Below, piece after piece: positions 9,096-16,780 of a stretch of 33,027 bases of DNA. How positions within the stretch are numbered: position 1 is the stretch's first letter; each line of letters begins with the position of its first letter. Both the position numbers and the translations under genes were made by a program. This DNA is from JAXGTD01 sp040775095 (lineage in GTDB: Bacteria; Pseudomonadota; Gammaproteobacteria; Chromatiales; Chromatiaceae), in NCBI GenBank assembly GCA_040775095.1, contig JAXGTD010000031.1, forward strand, positions 1 through 33,027. The letters run 5' to 3'. The notes beneath the pieces were generated by a model. The model worked only from the letters and a program-made list of their open reading frames with translations, was not told the origin of the DNA and did no database searches.

Positions 9096-9125
9096 AGTAT
9101 AGCCTGACAGGAAAAGTTCCGTCAC
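9096..9125 (-). promoter_or_regulatory. Sigma70-like promoter for the C-rich small RNA
   Basis: On the minus strand, GTGACG at 9125-9120 (4 of 6 match to TTGACA) is 18 nt from TATACT at 9101-9096 (5 of 6 match to TATAAT). Transcription would start near 9089. The segment just upstream (9127-9153) is markedly AT-rich in an otherwise very GC-rich region and resembles an UP element. Confidence 0.5.
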
Positions 9126-9126
9126 A

Positions 9127-9144
9127 AGAAAACAATGGTTTTCT
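9127..9144. promoter_or_regulatory. AT-rich palindrome upstream of the small-RNA promoter
   Basis: AGAAAAC-AATG-GTTTTCT is a perfect 7-bp inverted repeat directly upstream of the -35 box, centred about 47 nt before the predicted start. It could be an activator operator or part of an UP element. It could also be a weak 3'-end hairpin for the HlyD-like gene, but no T-tract follows it. Confidence 0.4.
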
Positions 9145-9231
9145 GATAATATCGGGCCGATCGGGGCGGGGCTCGGCGCATTGGGCCATCGGGGCAGCGG
9201 GCGCGGCCGCCCGCGTGCGTGGGCACGCGGT

Positions 9232-10032
9232 TTATGGCAGCGTGACCTGTACGAACTCCGACGGACGCAGGATCTCATCGGGACGGCTGTCGAAGACCAC
9301 GTCCAGCTCGTAGACGGCGCCGTCGGGATCGATGCGGACCGCCTCCACGCCCAGGCTGTAGATCACACCGTCTCGAACCCGGCCGCGGACGTTGATCTTG
9401 GCCGGCTGGCCAGGCCGATAGCGGCGCAGCACATCGGCGGTGACCAGGATGCGTGCCAGCATCCGATCGGTCGGCGCCACGGCGATCAACGGGGCCTGCT
9501 GGAGCGTCTTGTAGATGACGGCGCCCTGATAGGCGTTGCGGGCGACGACGATGCCATCGAAAGGCGCGCGCAGCTCGGTACGCTCGAGCATCACGTCGGC
9601 GGCGGTCTGGGCCGCCTTGGCGGATTCGGAGTCCGCCAGCGCGGCGATCTGATTGAGCTCCGCGTCTTTGAGCTCCTCGATCGCAATCAGACCCCGGTCG
9701 AACATCTCCTGGGTGCGCTCGAGCTCCCTCTGGGCATCCTCCAGCGCAATCTGGCCGCGCGCGACCTGTGCCCGGGCCCGGAGCGCATCGGCCTGCGCCT
9801 CGCGCTGGTCCATCTTCAGCAGCACTTCACCCTGTTTGACGTGCTGCCCCGGCGTGACAACGACCTGCTCGACGACACCGCTCTCGACCGCGCGCATCTC
9901 GACCTTTTGCAGCCATTCCAACCGCCCACTCATCTGGAGCGCGGACGCGGCGGCGCTGGCGGACATCAGCATCAGACCCAGAAGGGGCTGGGACAGGGTT
10001 CGGCGGTTCTGACTGGCGATCATGGCTTGCAT
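9232..10032 (-). CDS. HlyD/MFP-type periplasmic adaptor (efflux membrane-fusion protein)
   Basis: The 266-residue protein has a hydrophobic N-terminus (residues about 14-32, export signal or anchor). A lipoyl half-motif follows (RAVESGVVEQVVVTPGQHVK, GEVLLKMD). Next is an Ala/Glu/Arg-rich coiled-coil hairpin (about 75-150), the second lipoyl half (RTELRAPFDGIVVARNAYQG), and a beta-barrel with GQPAKINVRGRV. This is the order in RND and ABC efflux adaptors, but the protein is shorter than the usual 350-400 residues and lacks a long C-terminal membrane-proximal domain. It lies 148 nt downstream of the TolC-like gene on the same strand, and no pump gene is adjacent. The ATG at 10032 is used; an ATG three codons later is equally possible. 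Confidence 0.8.
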   Translation of the reverse strand: MQAMIASQNRRTLSQPLLGLMLMSASAAASALQMSGRLEWLQKVEMRAVESGVVEQVVVTPGQHVKQGEVLLKMDQREAQADALRARAQVARGQIALEDAQRELERTQEMFDRGLIAIEELKDAELNQIAALADSESAKAAQTAADVMLERTELRAPFDGIVVARNAYQGAVIYKTLQQAPLIAVAPTDRMLARILVTADVLRRYRPGQPAKINVRGRVRDGVIYSLGVEAVRIDPDGAVYELDVVFDSRPDEILRPSEFVQVTLP

Positions 10033-10180
10033 ACGTTCTGTTTGTGGTTAGGGCCAGGGCGCCGAGTCCGGGCCCCGCAATGGCTCGCGTGCACCCGAGC
10101 CGCGGATCGACGCACCGCAATGCCGCCTGGCGGCAGTCGCCAGCCCGGCCCATCCATGAGCGGTGACCTGCTCAGGCACG

Positions 10181-11182
10181 TCAGCGCACGGGCCGACCCT
10201 GCAGGGCATCGAGCTCGGCCATCGTCAGTGCCTGACAAAACGCGACCTGCTCCTCGTCGCGCCGCGCGCGGGTCTGTTGGCTCATCGAGAAGCCAAGATC
10301 CGCGGCGGCCTCCAGCTCGTAGAGTGTGCGGCTCTCATCGAGCTTCAGGTCCCGCCAAGCCGACTCGCTGTGCGCCTGTTCGGCCATTACCCGGAGCAGC
10401 TCGAGCCGGGTCAGGAGCTCCAGCGCCTGTTGGCGCACCTCCATCGCGAGCACGGCGCCCGCCGCCTCCCCGCCCTCCTGGCGCAACCGGCGCAGCCAAT
10501 CGTTGTGCTGCAGCGCGTTGTCGACGACCTGCTCCAACTCGGGAAGCCGCGGGGGCGCCGCCGGCCGTTCAGGCGCGATCAGCTCACGCGGCAGTTCCTT
10601 CGGCCGTCCAATGGCCTGCGCCAGCAACGAGCGGGTGAGCCGCTGCGCGGCCTCGCTGGCCGCGCGCTGGCGTCGGATCAGTTGATACTCGGCCTCCAGC
10701 TCCGCCACCCGCAGCGGCGAGAATTGGCCCAGCTCGGCACGGGCATTGGCGCGGTCGAACTGCACGTAGGCCACCGCCATCGCCTCGTTGTCGCGCGCGA
10801 AGCTCAGGTCGGCGAGCAGCACATCGAAGAACCGCTGCATGACCTCGAGCCGTTGCGCGGGTTGCGGCGCCAGCAGCGGCGACCAGGCGGTGTCTCGCCA
10901 GGGATCGACGCCGCGGGAGTCACCGAATACCAGCCTGTGGCAACCGAGAAACAACGGCTGTCGGCGCGGATACAGGCGCTCGTCCGGCGTGACGGCCAGA
11001 CGCGGATGCTTCGCCGACAGCGCCAGGGCCTGGTCAAGGCTCAGCGGCTCGGGCACCGCCGGGGGCGGGTTGTCGGCCTGCGCCGCCACCGTGACCGCCG
11101 CCATCAGCTGCAGACAGAACGCCGCCGCCGCCCAAGCCATGGTGGATCGCCATGCGGCAATCGGACCCGATCGGTTCTTCAT
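10181..11182 (-). CDS. TolC-like outer-membrane efflux family protein
   Basis: The protein has 333 residues from the ATG at 11182. Residues about 14-34 form a signal peptide (WRSTMAWAAAAFCLQLMAAV ending near AQA). The mature part opens with EPLSLDQALALSAKHPRL, the usual TolC-family start. Long helical segments follow (QRFFDVLLADLSFARDNEAM, then a second copy-like helix pair near RLPELEQVVDNALQHNDWLRR). Family members usually have 400-480 residues and two such halves; this one is shortened, and the first half lacks a normal beta-strand insert. The frame is open to 11233, but 11182 gives a normal signal peptide and has a run of six G (11197-11192) at ribosome-binding distance. Its partner is the HlyD-like adaptor downstream. 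Confidence 0.72.
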   Translation of the reverse strand: MKNRSGPIAAWRSTMAWAAAAFCLQLMAAVTVAAQADNPPPAVPEPLSLDQALALSAKHPRLAVTPDERLYPRRQPLFLGCHRLVFGDSRGVDPWRDTAWSPLLAPQPAQRLEVMQRFFDVLLADLSFARDNEAMAVAYVQFDRANARAELGQFSPLRVAELEAEYQLIRRQRAASEAAQRLTRSLLAQAIGRPKELPRELIAPERPAAPPRLPELEQVVDNALQHNDWLRRLRQEGGEAAGAVLAMEVRQQALELLTRLELLRVMAEQAHSESAWRDLKLDESRTLYELEAAADLGFSMSQQTRARRDEEQVAFCQALTMAELDALQGRPVR

Positions 11183-11233
11183 CTCGCGCAGCCCCCCAAA
11201 AAGCGCACCATGGGCGCCATCCCCCGGTGCCAA

Positions 11234-11822
11234 GCCATGACAGGGCGATGATCATACCGGTTCTCGCGGTCCGCTGGCAGCGGGTCGCCGGCGTTGGGAA
11301 GCCCCCCCGGGTGGGCCCGACGCGGCACCGGGGCTCGCGCACGCCGCCGGAAGCGGACCTGCGCTGGGCCACGAACATCGATAGCAAAACGCTCGGCAAT
11401 GGCATGGTTGCACGCCGCGAGATCGGCTCGTGCGCAGAAGCATGCGTCTCCCGGATCGTTCCATTCTCGACGACTCGATCTCCCGGAACTGCCCGGCAGT
11501 CCCCGGTCCACACGGCTCGATCGAACTTTCGTTTCGTGATCGGCTCCCAATCGGCATAGAATCGACGGTCGCAGTGATCGGCCGGCGTCGGTTGGCCGTG
11601 GATCCATCCCGGCCTCGGTCGCCCGGTCATGAAGCCGTGAGTCTCCGAAGCGTCAGAACCCTGAAACCGTGCTGTCACCGTCTGCGATTGCCACCCCGCG
11701 GTACACCCGCCCAGTTTCCGGCAGCACGCGACTGATGCCGCGGCGCGCCCGCCACCCGGACGAACCTGGTGCGGATCGGCGCGCGGACGACCCCTGCCAC
11801 GCGTCGGCATGGGTCGGATGAG
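11234..11822. other. Divergent non-coding region between the TolC-like gene and menF
   Basis: About 590 bp separate the two divergent genes. Open frames here on both strands are Arg/Pro/Ser-rich with no recognisable protein, so I treat them as chance frames. The minus-strand promoter near 11251-11280 is the only signal I can support. A TAGAAT hexamer at 11557-11562 could be a -10 box toward menF but lacks a good -35 partner. Confidence 0.5.
11251..11280 (-). promoter_or_regulatory. Possible sigma70-like promoter for the TolC-like gene
   Basis: On the minus strand, CTGCCA (11280-11275) is 18 nt from TATGAT (11256-11251). The predicted start near 11244 would leave a 5' leader of about 60 nt before the ATG at 11182. 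Matches to consensus are 4 of 6 and 5 of 6. Confidence 0.35.
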
Positions 11823-13532
11823 ATGCGAACCTCAACCAGGATGCTTGACCACATCAAGGCCCAGGTCGCGGAAGCCATCAACGCCCTGACCCTCCCAACG
11901 CACGCCCGGCTGGTCTCGCTGGTGATCGCGTTGCCCCGGGCACCCGCCGGCGCGCCACAGCTGCCGGGCGCGCAGTTTCAGTTTCTCCATACCCATCGCG
12001 ACGAGCTGCGCGCCGGCTACGGCTCGGCCGCAGAGTGGCAGGCCGACGGCGCGCGGCGGCTGCAACGGCTGGCCGCGGTCGCGCAAGGCCTGACGCGAGA
12101 CTGGTACCGCGCCGATCCCGGCAAGACCGGATTCGACGGCTTCGCGATGCTCGGCTTCGCCGCGGTCGCGGATGCCTCCGCGCGGGTGGACGACCAGCTA
12201 CCCAATGCGCTGCTGTGGGTTCCGGAGATCGGGCTGCATAGCCGCGAGGGCAAGGCGGCGCTGATCCTGTCCGCCGCCCTGCCAACGACGCCGGAGACGC
12301 TGCGAAAGCGTTGGGACGCGGCACTGGCCCGGCTCGTACCGCGGCTCTACACTCCAATTGCGGGACCTCGGATGGCGGCCGGGCTGAGACGCGACTTCGA
12401 CGAGCCCGACCGCGGCGGCTGGGGCGGGCTGGTGGACGATGCCTTGAAGCGCATCGCCGACGGCGCACTGGAGAAGGTGGTGCTCTCGCGTCGGCTGGAC
12501 GTCACCGGCAAGCGCTACTTCGATGTCGGACGGCTGCTCGGCGCCCTTGCCTGCCTGTTCCCGTCTTGCCAGATCGTGAACCTGCGCCGGAAGGAGTCGA
12601 GCTTCATCTCGGCGACGCCGGAACGCCTGCTGAGCAAGCAGGGCCTGAGGTTGGAGGTGGACGCCATCGCCGGGACGGCGACCCGCGCCGAGACCACCGA
12701 GCTCGATGCGCAACTGGCCGAGGCGCTGCGCAGCAGTGACAAGAACCTGCGCGAGCACCGGCTGGTCGTTCGCGCCATCGCCGAGGCCCTGGCCCCGTAC
12801 TGCAAGCGCATCCAGACGCCAGACGAGCCGCGGCTGCTGCGGCTCAGTAACGCGCAACACCTCTGGAGCCCCATCCAGGCCGATCTACAGGCCGGCGCCA
12901 ACCTGTTCGAGCTTGCCGAGCACCTGCACCCGACGCCGGCGACGAACGGCGCACCGCGCCGTCAGGCGCACGAGTGGCTGCGCAACGGCGAGCCCTTCGT
13001 GCGCGGCTGGTATACCGGCGCGGCCGGCGTCCTTGAGCCCGATCTGAGCGGCGAGCTCTGGGTGCTGCTGCGCTGCGCCCGGATCTGCGGCGACCGCGCC
13101 GAGCTCTACGCCGGCGCGGGGATCGTCGCCGGCTCCGACCCGCAGTCAGAGTGGGACGAGACCGAGGCCAAGCTCGGCGCCATACTGAGCGCGCTGCAGT
13201 ACGCGGGAGCGATCAACCCGACACCGACATCGGCTGCCGCGGCCTGCGCTGGGCGCTGGCGCTGCTCGATGGGCTTGTGGCTTCGGGACTGGCGACGCTG
13301 GTGCTCTCACCCGGCTCCCGCTCAACGCCCGTGGTCTTGGCCGCCCAGCGCCGGCCGGAGATCGAGATCGTGCCCATTCTCGACGAACGCAGCGCCGCGT
13401 TCTTCGCCCTTGGTCTGGCGCGCGCGTCCCGGCGCCCGGTGGCGGTACTGGCCACATCCGGGAGCGCCCCCGCACACTGGTATCCGGCGGTCATCGAGGC
13501 GGCCGAGTGGGGGCTCGCGTTGGTCCTGCTGA
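11823..13532 (+). CDS. menF: Isochorismate synthase MenF (frame runs on into menD)
   Basis: MenF turns chorismate into isochorismate, the first committed step of menaquinone synthesis, in the cytoplasm. Chorismate-binding enzyme motifs occur in order: ALEKVVLSRRLDVTGK, SFISATPERLL, VDAIAGTATRAET, LSNAQHLWSPI, LHPTPATNGAPR, RGWYTGAAGVLEPDLSGELWV, and YAGAGIVAGSDPQSEWDETE. The family homology ends near AILSALQ (about 13200), where a stop is expected. Instead the frame stays open to 13532 through about 108 Arg/Trp/Pro-rich residues that are only the wrong-frame reading of menD. The start is uncertain: the ATG at 11823 is chosen, with an ATG at 11841 and a GTG at 11769 as alternatives. The useful protein is probably residues encoded by 11823 to about 13205. 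Confidence 0.82.
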   Translation: MRTSTRMLDHIKAQVAEAINALTLPTHARLVSLVIALPRAPAGAPQLPGAQFQFLHTHRDELRAGYGSAAEWQADGARRLQRLAAVAQGLTRDWYRADPGKTGFDGFAMLGFAAVADASARVDDQLPNALLWVPEIGLHSREGKAALILSAALPTTPETLRKRWDAALARLVPRLYTPIAGPRMAAGLRRDFDEPDRGGWGGLVDDALKRIADGALEKVVLSRRLDVTGKRYFDVGRLLGALACLFPSCQIVNLRRKESSFISATPERLLSKQGLRLEVDAIAGTATRAETTELDAQLAEALRSSDKNLREHRLVVRAIAEALAPYCKRIQTPDEPRLLRLSNAQHLWSPIQADLQAGANLFELAEHLHPTPATNGAPRRQAHEWLRNGEPFVRGWYTGAAGVLEPDLSGELWVLLRCARICGDRAELYAGAGIVAGSDPQSEWDETEAKLGAILSALQYAGAINPTPTSAAAACAGRWRCSMGLWLRDWRRWCSHPAPAQRPWSWPPSAGRRSRSCPFSTNAAPRSSPLVWRARPGARWRYWPHPGAPPHTGIRRSSRRPSGGSRWSC

Positions 13533-14947
13533 CCGCCGATCGCCCACCCCAATGGCGCGGCTGGGGGGCCAACCAGACCATCGACCAGACCCGGATGTTT
13601 GGCCCATTCGTACGCGAGTTCCACGACCCGGGACTCCCCGATGGCAGCCCCGCCGGCCTGCGTGCGATGCGGGCCCTCGGGCTGCGTGCCGGCAGCGTCA
13701 GCCGCGCTCCCCGGCCCGGGCCGGTGCAGATCAACCTGCCGTTTGACGAACCGTTGGTACCGAGTGGGGACTGCCTCACCGCCGCGCCCCCGGCAACGCC
13801 ACGGGCGGCGACGGAACGCTCCGAGGCGCTGCACATCCGCGACTGGCCCAGTGGCCGCGGCCTGATCCTGATCGGCCCGGGCGGGCTCGCCCCGGCCGCC
13901 GCTCTGGCCCTCTGGCACTGCGCCGCACGGTTCGCGCTCCCGGTGCTGACCGACCCGCTCTCCGGGCTGCGCTTCGGGGCCGCGCCACGGCATCGCGTCA
14001 CCGGCTACGACGCGCTGCTGCGCAATGCCGCGGCGGCCCGTGCGCTGCGCCCCGACTGGGTGCTGCGACTGGGCCGCGCGCCGGTGTCGAGGCTTCTGGG
14101 CGAATGGATCGCCGGTATCCCGGCAATCCTGGTCGACCCCACCACGGGCTGGTGCGATCCGTCCCACGATGCCTCGCACCGCCTCGTGGTCGATCCCGCC
14201 GCGTTCTTCCACGCCCTCGCTCGAGGCGAGCTGATCGAGGCCGATGCGCACTGGCTGGAACGCTGGAGGGATGCCGAGCGCCACGTGCAGCGTATCGCCA
14301 AGGCCCACCTGGCCAACGCGCCCTGGTGTGAAGGCCACATCGTGCGTACCCTGGTGGCCCGTCTGCCCGCCGGCGAGTCCTTGTTCTGCGCCAACTCGCT
14401 GCCGATCCGCCAGCTCGACACCTGGTCAGGCACACGCGAGGCGCCGTTGGTGGTCTATGGAAACCGGGGCGCCAGCGGCATCGACGGCCAGATGTCCACG
14501 CTGGCCGGGCTCAACCATGGGGGCCGGCGAACCTGGGGGCTGCTCGGGGATCTCTCCTTCTGCCACGACCTCAGCGGCCTATTGCTGGCCAATCGACTCG
14601 ACCGACCGGTGCTGGTGCTCAATAATGGCGGCGGGCGCATCTTCGACTACCTGCCCCAACAGGGACTGCCGGACCTCGAGCGGCTGTGGCGCACCCCGGT
14701 CGCGCCAGACCTGGGCGCACTGGCCAGGCCGTTTGGTTTGGCGCATCGGTTGATCGAGGACGCGGCCGGCCTCGATCTCGCCCTGGTCGAGGCGACCGCG
14801 ACCGATTCGCCGCGGGGCATGCTGCTCGAGATCCGCATCGATGCCGAGCGCAGCCGCGCGGTCCATCAGGCCTTCTGGACGCGCGTCTCCGCGGCGCGGA
14901 TCGTCGACGATGCCAATCCCGATGGGGGCCCGGCCGGCCCGTCCTGA
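13151..14947 (+). CDS. menD: SEPHCHC synthase MenD
   Basis: MenD is a thiamine-diphosphate enzyme that joins isochorismate and 2-oxoglutarate to form SEPHCHC. The N-terminal domain has LSPGSRSTPVVLAA, then DERSAAFFALGLARAS with the catalytic-site Glu, and LLTADRPPQWRGWGANQTID. The ThDP motif runs from GDLS (residues about 466-469) to NNGGG (about 491-495). The total of 598 residues is about 30 more than usual. The only standard start in the region is GTG at 13151, which lies inside menF in a -1 frame. Homology begins only near LRWALALLDGL (about 13246), where no ATG, GTG or TTG is present. So the start is uncertain: the GTG, a CTG, or fusion to MenF. The menB GTG follows after 26 nt. Confidence 0.87.
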   Translation: MGRDRGQARRHTERAAVRGSDQPDTDIGCRGLRWALALLDGLVASGLATLVLSPGSRSTPVVLAAQRRPEIEIVPILDERSAAFFALGLARASRRPVAVLATSGSAPAHWYPAVIEAAEWGLALVLLTADRPPQWRGWGANQTIDQTRMFGPFVREFHDPGLPDGSPAGLRAMRALGLRAGSVSRAPRPGPVQINLPFDEPLVPSGDCLTAAPPATPRAATERSEALHIRDWPSGRGLILIGPGGLAPAAALALWHCAARFALPVLTDPLSGLRFGAAPRHRVTGYDALLRNAAAARALRPDWVLRLGRAPVSRLLGEWIAGIPAILVDPTTGWCDPSHDASHRLVVDPAAFFHALARGELIEADAHWLERWRDAERHVQRIAKAHLANAPWCEGHIVRTLVARLPAGESLFCANSLPIRQLDTWSGTREAPLVVYGNRGASGIDGQMSTLAGLNHGGRRTWGLLGDLSFCHDLSGLLLANRLDRPVLVLNNGGGRIFDYLPQQGLPDLERLWRTPVAPDLGALARPFGLAHRLIEDAAGLDLALVEATATDSPRGMLLEIRIDAERSRAVHQAFWTRVSAARIVDDANPDGGPAGPS

Positions 14948-14973
14948 CCGCCAATCAACCACCGAGTTTCAGC

Positions 14974-15822
14974 GTGAACCCAGAACTGACGCCGTCCAAT
15001 CCCATCGCCTGGCAGCAGCCGGCGCATGTCGACTACACCGACATCCTCTACCAGCAGGCCGAGGGGATCGCGAAGATCACCATCAATCGGCCCGAGGTGC
15101 GCAACGCGTTTCGCCCGGAGACGGTGCACGAATTGATCGACGCCTTCCACCGCGCGCACATGGATCAGGCCATTGGGGTCATCATCCTCACCGGCGCCGG
15201 CGACCTGGCGTTCTGCTCCGGCGGCGACCAACGCATCCGGGGCCACGAGGGCTACCGTGACGGCCAGGGTACCGAGCACCTGAACGTGCTGGAGCTGCAG
15301 CGCCAGATCCGCACCCTGCCCAAGCCCGTGGTCGCGATGGTCGCCGGTTACGCGATTGGTGGTGGCCATGTGCTGCATCTGATCTGTGATCTGACCATCG
15401 CCGCCGACAATGCCCGCTTCGGCCAGACCGGACCGCGGGTCGGGAGCTTCGACGCGGGCTTCGGTTCCGGGCTGATGGCGCGCACGGTTGGCATCAAGAA
15501 GGCCAAGGAGATCTGGTTTCTCTGTCGCCAGTACGACGCCAACGAGGCACTGGAGATGGGCCTGGTGAACACCGTGGTCCCGCTGGCAGAGCTCGAGGCC
15601 GTCACCCTGGACTGGTGTCGGCAGATGCTGCGGCACTCACCGACGGCACTGCGCGTGCTCAAGGCCGCGTTCAATGCCGACACCGACGGCCTGGCCGGCA
15701 TCCAGGAGTTGGCCGGCAACGCCACGGCGCTCTTCTACACGACGGCCGAGGCGCAAGAAGGGCGCGACGCCTTCATCGAGAAGCGCGCCCCGGATTTCCG
15801 GCATTTCCCCCGTCGTCCCTGA
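14974..15822 (+). CDS. menB: 1,4-dihydroxy-2-naphthoyl-CoA synthase MenB
   Basis: This is a crotonase-fold enzyme that closes the second ring of the naphthoquinone from o-succinylbenzoyl-CoA. It has 282 residues from a GTG start; the longer frame upstream is the wrong reading of menD. Clear family blocks are INRPEVRNAFRPETV, FCSGGDQRIRG, GYAIGGGHVLHLICDLTIAA, FGQTGPRVGSFDAGFGSGLM and EIWFLCRQYDANEALEMGLV. The Gln and Gly of GQTG and the Trp of EIW correspond to the bicarbonate-binding residues of the E. coli (type I) enzyme. The C-terminal AGNATALFYTTAEAQEGRDA matches E. coli MenB closely. It lies between menD and menA, consistent with one transcript. Confidence 0.95.
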   Translation: MNPELTPSNPIAWQQPAHVDYTDILYQQAEGIAKITINRPEVRNAFRPETVHELIDAFHRAHMDQAIGVIILTGAGDLAFCSGGDQRIRGHEGYRDGQGTEHLNVLELQRQIRTLPKPVVAMVAGYAIGGGHVLHLICDLTIAADNARFGQTGPRVGSFDAGFGSGLMARTVGIKKAKEIWFLCRQYDANEALEMGLVNTVVPLAELEAVTLDWCRQMLRHSPTALRVLKAAFNADTDGLAGIQELAGNATALFYTTAEAQEGRDAFIEKRAPDFRHFPRRP

Positions 15823-15847
15823 CGCCGCATCGGTGCGATCACAAGGC

Positions 15848-16756
15848 ATGAAGCACGGCAGCCGGCGCGTTCAGGCCACCCGCTGGATCGCCGCCTCGCG
15901 CCCGCGCACGCTGCTGCTGGCGCTCACCCCCGTCGCGGCCGGCATCCTGCTGGCGCTGGCCGACACGGGGCAGATTGCCCCCCTGACGGCGCTCGGGACC
16001 CTGCTCGCCGCCGCCGGCATCCAGATCGGCACCAACCTGCACAACGACGCGGCCGATTTCGAGCGCGGTACGGACACACCCAATCGGGTCGGTCCACCCA
16101 GGGCATCAGCCCAGGGCTGGTTCCCGTCGGGGCAGGTGCGGCGCGCCGCGCACGTCGCGTTCGGGATCGCCTTCACGATCGGGCTGCTGCTCGTGTGGCG
16201 CGGCGGATGGCCCATCCTGGCCCTCGGGCTCGCCGCGATCGTCTCGGGATACGCCTATACCAGCGGACCGCGGCCAATCGCCTGTGGGCCGTTCGGCGAG
16301 CTCTACGTGCTGTGCTTCTTCGGCATCGCCGCGGTCGCCGGCACCTATTACCTGCAGACTCTGACCCTGAGTCCGGACGCGATGCGGCTTGGCGTCGCCC
16401 TGGGCCTGCCCGCCGCGGCGGTGTTGCTGATCAACAACTATCGCGACCTCGAGACCGACCGCGTCGCCGGTCGCCGTACCCTGTGCCACACGCTGGGCCG
16501 CCCCCGCGCGCGCCGGCTCTACGCGATCCTGCTGCTCCTGCCTATGGTCATGATCGCGCTGCCCGGCCCAATCGCCGGGGCGTCGATCCGGACCTGGCCG
16601 GTGCTGCTGGCCCTGCCCTTCGCCCTGATGCTGATCGGCCGGCTCGGGCGCACGACGCCAGGCGCCAGGCTGAACGCGGTGCTGGGCCAGACGGCGGTCT
16701 ATCAGGCTTTACTGGTCGTCCTGCTCAGCCTCGGATTCGCGCTCACGCCGACCTGA
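15848..16756 (+). CDS. menA: 1,4-dihydroxy-2-naphthoate prenyltransferase MenA
   Basis: MenA is an integral membrane UbiA-family enzyme that attaches the polyprenyl chain to 1,4-dihydroxy-2-naphthoate, giving demethylmenaquinone. It has 302 residues from the ATG 25 nt after menB. The first Asp-rich site is NLHNDAADFERGTDTPNRVG and the second is NNYRDLETDRVAGRRTL, both aligned with the Mg-diphosphate sites of the family. Around eight hydrophobic helices follow the UbiA pattern (LLLALTPVAAGILLALA, GLAAIVSGYAYTSGP, GVALGLPAAAVLLI and more). The final methylation gene is not nearby. The gene is the last of the men block and converges on the MazG-like gene, with only 24 nt between. Confidence 0.94.
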   Translation: MKHGSRRVQATRWIAASRPRTLLLALTPVAAGILLALADTGQIAPLTALGTLLAAAGIQIGTNLHNDAADFERGTDTPNRVGPPRASAQGWFPSGQVRRAAHVAFGIAFTIGLLLVWRGGWPILALGLAAIVSGYAYTSGPRPIACGPFGELYVLCFFGIAAVAGTYYLQTLTLSPDAMRLGVALGLPAAAVLLINNYRDLETDRVAGRRTLCHTLGRPRARRLYAILLLLPMVMIALPGPIAGASIRTWPVLLALPFALMLIGRLGRTTPGARLNAVLGQTAVYQALLVVLLSLGFALTPT

Positions 16757-16780
16757 GCCGAGGGCGGCGCTCCGGCCCGC

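Noticed and set aside
9181..10638. 485-residue plus-strand frame over the HlyD-like and TolC-like genes
   Set aside because: The minus-strand proteins have coherent domains, while this frame is Arg/Pro-rich at its end and spans two genes and their gap.
11034..11810. 258-residue minus-strand frame extending the TolC-like region upstream
   Set aside because: Different frame from the TolC-like gene, Arg/Gly-rich, no domain; the region looks like a promoter-bearing gap.
13143..13250. Programmed -1 frameshift joining menF to menD
   Set aside because: No slippery heptamer or homopolymer was found at the junction, so I leave overlap, odd start or base error as explanations.
14686..14973. N-terminal extension of MenB
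   Set aside because: It reads menD in the wrong frame; MenB homology begins right after the GTG at 14974.
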